A DNA stretch of 64,000 nt, from the NCBI RefSeq assembly GCF_002018365.1, contig NZ_MVKX01000007.1, forward strand, positions 124,001 to 188,000, read 5' to 3'. Shown here in pieces: positions 60,903 to 64,000 of this stretch. Under the pieces are notes generated by a model. That model had not been told where the DNA came from, searched no databases, and was given only the letters and a program-made list of their open reading frames with translations. Source of the stretch: Acinetobacter amyesii. Lineage in GTDB: Bacteria > Pseudomonadota > Gammaproteobacteria > Pseudomonadales > Moraxellaceae. Each line of letters begins with the position of its first letter. The first letter of the stretch is position 1. Both the position numbers and the translations under genes were made by a program.

Positions 60903-61207
60903 TGCTCACCCCTTGTTTCATTAATCCATATAAAACGTCCAAACATCAAAATCATTTCTGAACGCAGTAAGCTTGAGATAATTTCACCGGCATACCAGGC
61001 CGAGATCCGATGTTCATTGGTGAGCATTTCGATAAACTCATCACGCGTGACTGCAGCATTGGCTTCGTCACGATTAATCTTGCGTAAGTTGGCCTTACGG
61101 ATGTCCAATAAACCATTGAGCGTGCGTAGCGCTGGGTCATACCAACTCTGAACGCCTTGCAGGTGTTTATGCTCAGGCTGCTTTTTAATTGCCTTGTTGG
61201 TTATCAT
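60899..61207 (-). CDS. Hypothetical early phage protein
   Basis: A 102-residue basic protein with YDPALRTLNGLLDIRKANLRKINRDEANAAVTRDEFIEMLTNEHR in the middle. It overlaps the replication gene by four bases. No domain recognised; the mix of charged helices fits a small DNA-associated or regulatory phage protein. Confidence 0.65.
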   Translation of the reverse strand: MITNKAIKKQPEHKHLQGVQSWYDPALRTLNGLLDIRKANLRKINRDEANAAVTRDEFIEMLTNEHRISAWYAGEIISSLLRSEMILMFGRFIWINETRGEQ

Positions 61208-61458
61208 GGAACCTCCGCAAGCGCTTGTTCAGCAGTAGTCAAACGACGTTTAGCCAAGACCTCTGCAACTGTTGCTGGACGTACTAAATGGCTCAGCGCA
61301 AAGTTGTGATTTCCATCCAGTAGCACACCATCACCTTGGACTTTATGTACGGTCATTAGATGGCCTAGTTTGATTGGGTCTGTGAAGACCACGACGTCGC
61401 CGGTTAAGAAATCTGTTTTGTTATCACTGGATTGTTGTGTTAAATTTAATTTGTTCAT
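61204..61458 (-). CDS. Small early phage protein
   Basis: An 84-residue product beginning MNKLNLTQQSSDNKTDFLTGDVVVFTDPIKLGHLMTVHKV, a beta-rich middle and helical end (VLAKRRLTTAEQALAEV). It overlaps the next gene by four bases. It could be a small OB- or SH3-like fold; no function inferred. Confidence 0.62.
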   Translation of the reverse strand: MNKLNLTQQSSDNKTDFLTGDVVVFTDPIKLGHLMTVHKVQGDGVLLDGNHNFALSHLVRPATVAEVLAKRRLTTAEQALAEVP

Positions 61459-61490
61459 TTGGTTACCGCCATTTCCAATTTGAGCACTAG

Positions 61491-61519
61491 AGCCTGATTT
61501 CCGAGATCAGGCTTTTTTA
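61491..61519 (+). terminator. Plus-strand terminator at the end of the CII-like gene
   Basis: AGCCTGAT/ATCAGGCT stem with TTCCGAG loop and T6 on the plus strand, just downstream of the minus-strand CII-like gene. There is no U-tract in the minus-strand sense, so it seems to end a plus-strand transcript opposite to the gene direction. Confidence 0.7.
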
Positions 61520-61963
61520 TTGCTCGACGCATTTGTTTATTTGAGCTTCAAGCTCGGCCAATATTTCGTGCAAAAAATGGATGACCTTCGACATATCTAT
61601 CGCTTCACCTCGGGTGATCCGACCGTCTGCCATCATTTCTTTGAACTGCGCACATATATCCCCACCGCCCATTCCAATACTCAGCACTAAGTCTGTGAGC
61701 GCTGTATCTCGACACTCGGGTATGCATGGCAAGTTGATGGCCACTTTTCCGTGTTGAGCATTCAGTCTTTGCAGAATTCGGTAATCCCCTGTTAGCTCCA
61801 TAAGTTTTGAAGCCTCAAGCAAGGTGATGTGGTGTGTTTCCGTATTGGGGTTTACTTTGCTGTTCAGTACCGCTGGGCTTTTGATGCCCATTCGTGGCGC
61901 TAATGCATTCGCTCCACCTTGGTAGTCGTGAACTGTGTTGTAAGCAGCATCCAATATGTTCAT
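61517..61963 (-). CDS. CII-like phage regulator (CP76 family)
   Basis: A 148-residue protein of the phage regulatory CII/CP76 type: AAYNTVHDYQGGANALAPRMGIKSPAVLNSKVNPNTETHHITLLEASKLMELTGDYRILQRL. The N-terminal part forms a helix-turn-helix. It should activate lysogeny promoters. It lies after the Cro-like gene in the cro-cII order. Confidence 0.85.
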   Translation of the reverse strand: MNILDAAYNTVHDYQGGANALAPRMGIKSPAVLNSKVNPNTETHHITLLEASKLMELTGDYRILQRLNAQHGKVAINLPCIPECRDTALTDLVLSIGMGGGDICAQFKEMMADGRITRGEAIDMSKVIHFLHEILAELEAQINKCVEQ

Positions 61964-61984
61964 ATCGGTGTCCTTTGAACGTGG

Positions 61985-62239
61985 TTATTGGAGGGCTGGG
62001 TTATTACCATTTTGGTTATTAGGAATTTGATTAGGATATAACCCAAAATGTTGAAGTACTTCCATTTCAGAAACCTCACCATTACTAGCTGTAGACAATG
62101 CTTTACGCAGCGTTTTACGCGGTTCTTTATATCCATACAGCAAATGTGACTTTATATAACCAACTGTTGTTCCTGCATCTTTTGCATATTTTTCTAAATC
62201 TTCTGGGCTTTTATTAAGAATAAAGTCGCGGAAATTCAT
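61985..62239 (-). CDS. Cro-like/YdaS-type HTH regulator
   Basis: About 84 residues from ATG at 62239 (AGAGGA ribosome site; an in-frame ATG at 62260 lacks one). It has NKSPEDLEKYAKDAGTTVGYIKSHLLYGYKEPRKTLRKALSTASNG, a Cro/YdaS-like DNA-binding helix-turn-helix. Faces the CI-like repressor over two operators, the lambda pR/pRM layout. Confidence 0.82.
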   Translation of the reverse strand: MNFRDFILNKSPEDLEKYAKDAGTTVGYIKSHLLYGYKEPRKTLRKALSTASNGEVSEMEVLQHFGLYPNQIPNNQNGNNPALQ

Positions 62240-62267
62240 AGATTGATCCTCTCGTATCAATCCAAAT

Positions 62268-62323
62268 ATTACCTTTTAGGTAATGTAAATACAACCTTTT
62301 TTCTTGTTTACCTTTTTGGTGAT
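62268..62323. promoter_or_regulatory. CI/Cro operators TTACC-N5-GGTAA
   Basis: ATTACCTTTTAGGTAAT (62268-62284) is a perfect 7-3-7 palindrome. TTTACCTTTTTGGTGAT (62307-62323) is a degenerate copy 39 bases away. A third partial site AACCTTTTTTCTTG lies between. They sit between cro-like and cI-like genes. Confidence 0.8.
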
Positions 62324-62372
62324 GAAACTACAATTAACAAATGTGACGTGTCACAACAATTTCAGGAAATTT

Positions 62373-63035
62373 ATGGACAGCAAATCAATTAGATACCAAA
62401 ACACTCGCTTACTTGTTGATCAAGTTGGTGGTGTATCCAGTTTTGCTGACAAAATTGGGAAAGGACAATCTCAAACAAGCCAATTTGCAGGCACAAATCC
62501 AATTAAAGGTATTGGTAATAAAGTTGCCCGAGAAATCGAGGATGCTTTTGGTAAGCCACATGGTTGGTTAGATTTACCGCAAGAAGGCACACAAAATATT
62601 GAAAAGAATGTGTCAGATCCAATCCCTTTAATTGGGAAATTAGTACCAGTAATTTCATGGGTACAAGCCGGTGCATGGACTACTGTTGATTCTGTTCCTG
62701 CAGGCACACAGTTTGAGGAATGGTTACCGCCAAATCCTAAATGTGGAAAGAATGGCTATGGTTTGGAAGTGGTTGGAGAGTCAATGCTCCCCGACTTTCG
62801 GCCTGGCGATAAGATTTATGTAAATCCTGACTTTCAAATAACAGATTTAAAAACAGGTGATTTAGTTATTGTTTCTTGCCAAGGCGATAGTGAAGCGACG
62901 TTTAAGAAGCTTATCGTTGAAAGCGGAAATATGTATTTGCAGCCTTTAAACCCAGACTGGCCAGAAAAAACCATTGCTTTAGAGGATGGTTGTAAGTTAG
63001 TAGGGAAAGTTGTTGGGTTGTATCGGGATGTTTAA
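62373..63035 (+). CDS. CI-like repressor, XRE plus S24 peptidase
   Basis: A prophage repressor of 220 residues. The N-terminal HTH (LLVDQVGGVSSFADKIGKGQSQTSQFAG) is followed by the S24 autocleavage domain with EVVGESMLPDFRPGD (catalytic S137) and SEATFKKL (K178), and QAGAW gives a likely Ala-Gly cleavage site. I start at ATG 62373, which has an AGGAAA ribosome site, rather than the longer frame to 62304, which would run through the operator. Cleaved after RecA-dependent SOS induction. Confidence 0.9.
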   Translation: MDSKSIRYQNTRLLVDQVGGVSSFADKIGKGQSQTSQFAGTNPIKGIGNKVAREIEDAFGKPHGWLDLPQEGTQNIEKNVSDPIPLIGKLVPVISWVQAGAWTTVDSVPAGTQFEEWLPPNPKCGKNGYGLEVVGESMLPDFRPGDKIYVNPDFQITDLKTGDLVIVSCQGDSEATFKKLIVESGNMYLQPLNPDWPEKTIALEDGCKLVGKVVGLYRDV

Positions 63036-63180
63036 TTAAATCATTAAAAATACATTTATAAGCTGTGCCACCTACACAGGCTTTTAAACTAGACAGGGTA
63101 GAGAGAATATGCGGTGGAAATAAATATGGCTAGTAGCTTTAAGTTTTATATCAATAAATAGCCAAATAGTGAGAGTATTA

Positions 63181-64000
63181 TGACCAATTCAAGTGAACCT
63201 ATTATACAAGCAGCAATTATTCATCGAATTTTAAAGAAGAAAGATCAAAAAAAAGTTGATGCAACTTCGCCGATCATTCGTTCTAATCTACACATTAATA
63301 ATGAGCAGACAATTAAATTAATTCAGTTTTTAGATCAAGAGCTTGGAAAATATGGTTTTGCGCATTCAATATCATCTAAATTTAATGAAAGTACAACATT
63401 TAGTAAAATTATTAATGATTATTTATTTAATAAAAATGAGTTATTAGCAGAGGATGATGAAACAGAAACTGCTATCGACTCTGAAAATGAAGCTCAAACA
63501 AGATATAGGCGAATTACAAATAAACTTACTCACGCTTTAAACTATCAAATTTACGAAGAGCTAAAAACGACTGGTGATCATTTGCCAATTATTTTTTATC
63601 AACAAGGGGAAAATAATTATGTTTATATGGCTCTATTAAGTTTAAAACCATCCATTACAATTAATGAGGATACTGGTGAAATTATTGATACATCAATGAT
63701 TGATACACAAGCGCTAAAAGTTGCTTTTAAAGTCAAACTAGATGATATGCATTTACACTCACAATCAGATGATTCATATAAACCATCAAATTATATTTCT
63801 TGGGTACAAAAAGGTAATGATGATATACCCAAATATATTCAAAAATATATTCCTATTAAATATAGTATTGATGATAAAATTTCAACTAGAAAACTCATGG
63901 ATACTTTGGAAGCATATTTAGCACAAAGTAATTTTACAAATGAAATATCAAGTACAATCCATGAAGAAGTACTCACTCTATTAAAAACTAAAGCATCTCA
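63181..64000 (+). CDS. NdpA/YejK-like nucleoid-associated protein (3' truncated by window)
   Basis: Open from ATG at 63181 (GAGAG ribosome site) to the window end, 273 residues visible. The N-terminal AAIIHRILKKKDQK, the ALLSLKPSITINEDTGEIIDTSMIDTQALKVAFKVKLDD stretch and SWVQKGNDDIPKYIQKYIPIKYSIDD match the NdpA/YejK fold pattern. The gene is very AT-rich. It may be a phage-borne accessory gene near the repressor; its right boundary and any neighbour such as the integrase are not visible. Confidence 0.65.

Noticed and set aside
62304..62372. Extended N-terminus of the CI-like repressor
   Set aside because: The extra 23 codons run over the second operator, while the ATG at 62373 has a good ribosome site and begins the HTH domain.

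Overview
The window is AT-rich DNA from a gamma-proteobacterium, almost certainly Acinetobacter. The left end of the window carries the tssK-tssL-tagX end of the Acinetobacter-type type VI secretion locus; aroQ-accB-accC and a KatE-type catalase follow. The right half is a temperate siphophage-type prophage with the head gene set (capsid protein E, DUF1320, DUF935 portal, Mu F-like protein, DUF2280) found in Acinetobacter prophages. No rRNA, tRNA, CRISPR array or complete insertion sequence was recognised.

Host part (1-22172). Bases 1-3445: T6SS baseplate and membrane-complex genes with the peptidoglycan hydrolase TagX. Bases 3489-6154: an esterase and a sulfur-handling operon (persulfide dioxygenase-like MBL protein plus two YeeE/YedE half-transporters). 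Bases 6389-9047: a zeta-toxin-like operon, a candidate structured small RNA, a small secreted protein and a possible Imm33/DUF2185 protein. After about 1.1 kb with no convincing gene come aroQ and accBC (fatty-acid synthesis), a MASE1-GGDEF cyclase and an HcaT-like MFS transporter. Bases 16116-22130 look like an accessory and stress cluster: a haem-oxygenase-like diiron protein, a CinA-like domain protein, a Gln-rich tandem-repeat hydrophilin, a small hydrophilic protein, a YetF/DUF421 membrane protein and catalase.

Accessory segment (22173-29068). It holds a KilA-N/P22AR antirepressor, two divergent ribbon-helix-helix regulators around three near-identical palindromic operators, a membrane protein, and a two-gene module of a DUF3696-type ATPase and a separate TOPRIM protein that resembles a split OLD/Gabija-type anti-phage system. 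An excalibur protein, a lipocalin, a DUF2171 protein and a 38-residue lipoprotein follow.

Prophage (29170 to beyond 63035). Nearly all genes are on the minus strand and read from right to left: CI-like S24 repressor (plus strand) with TTACC-N5-GGTAA operators, Cro-like and CII-like regulators, replication initiator and DnaC-like loader overlapping in ATGA steps, a PD-(D/E)XK-type nuclease, a candidate Q-like antiterminator followed by a promoter and two tandem terminators, small early-late genes, a cold-shock protein, terminase, portal, head, tail and a lysis cassette of holin, tiny membrane peptides and muramidase endolysin. At the right edge a plus-strand NdpA/YejK-like gene runs out of the window. 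The integrase and the attachment sites are not visible, so the left boundary of the prophage is unresolved: it lies either near 22173 or near 29100.
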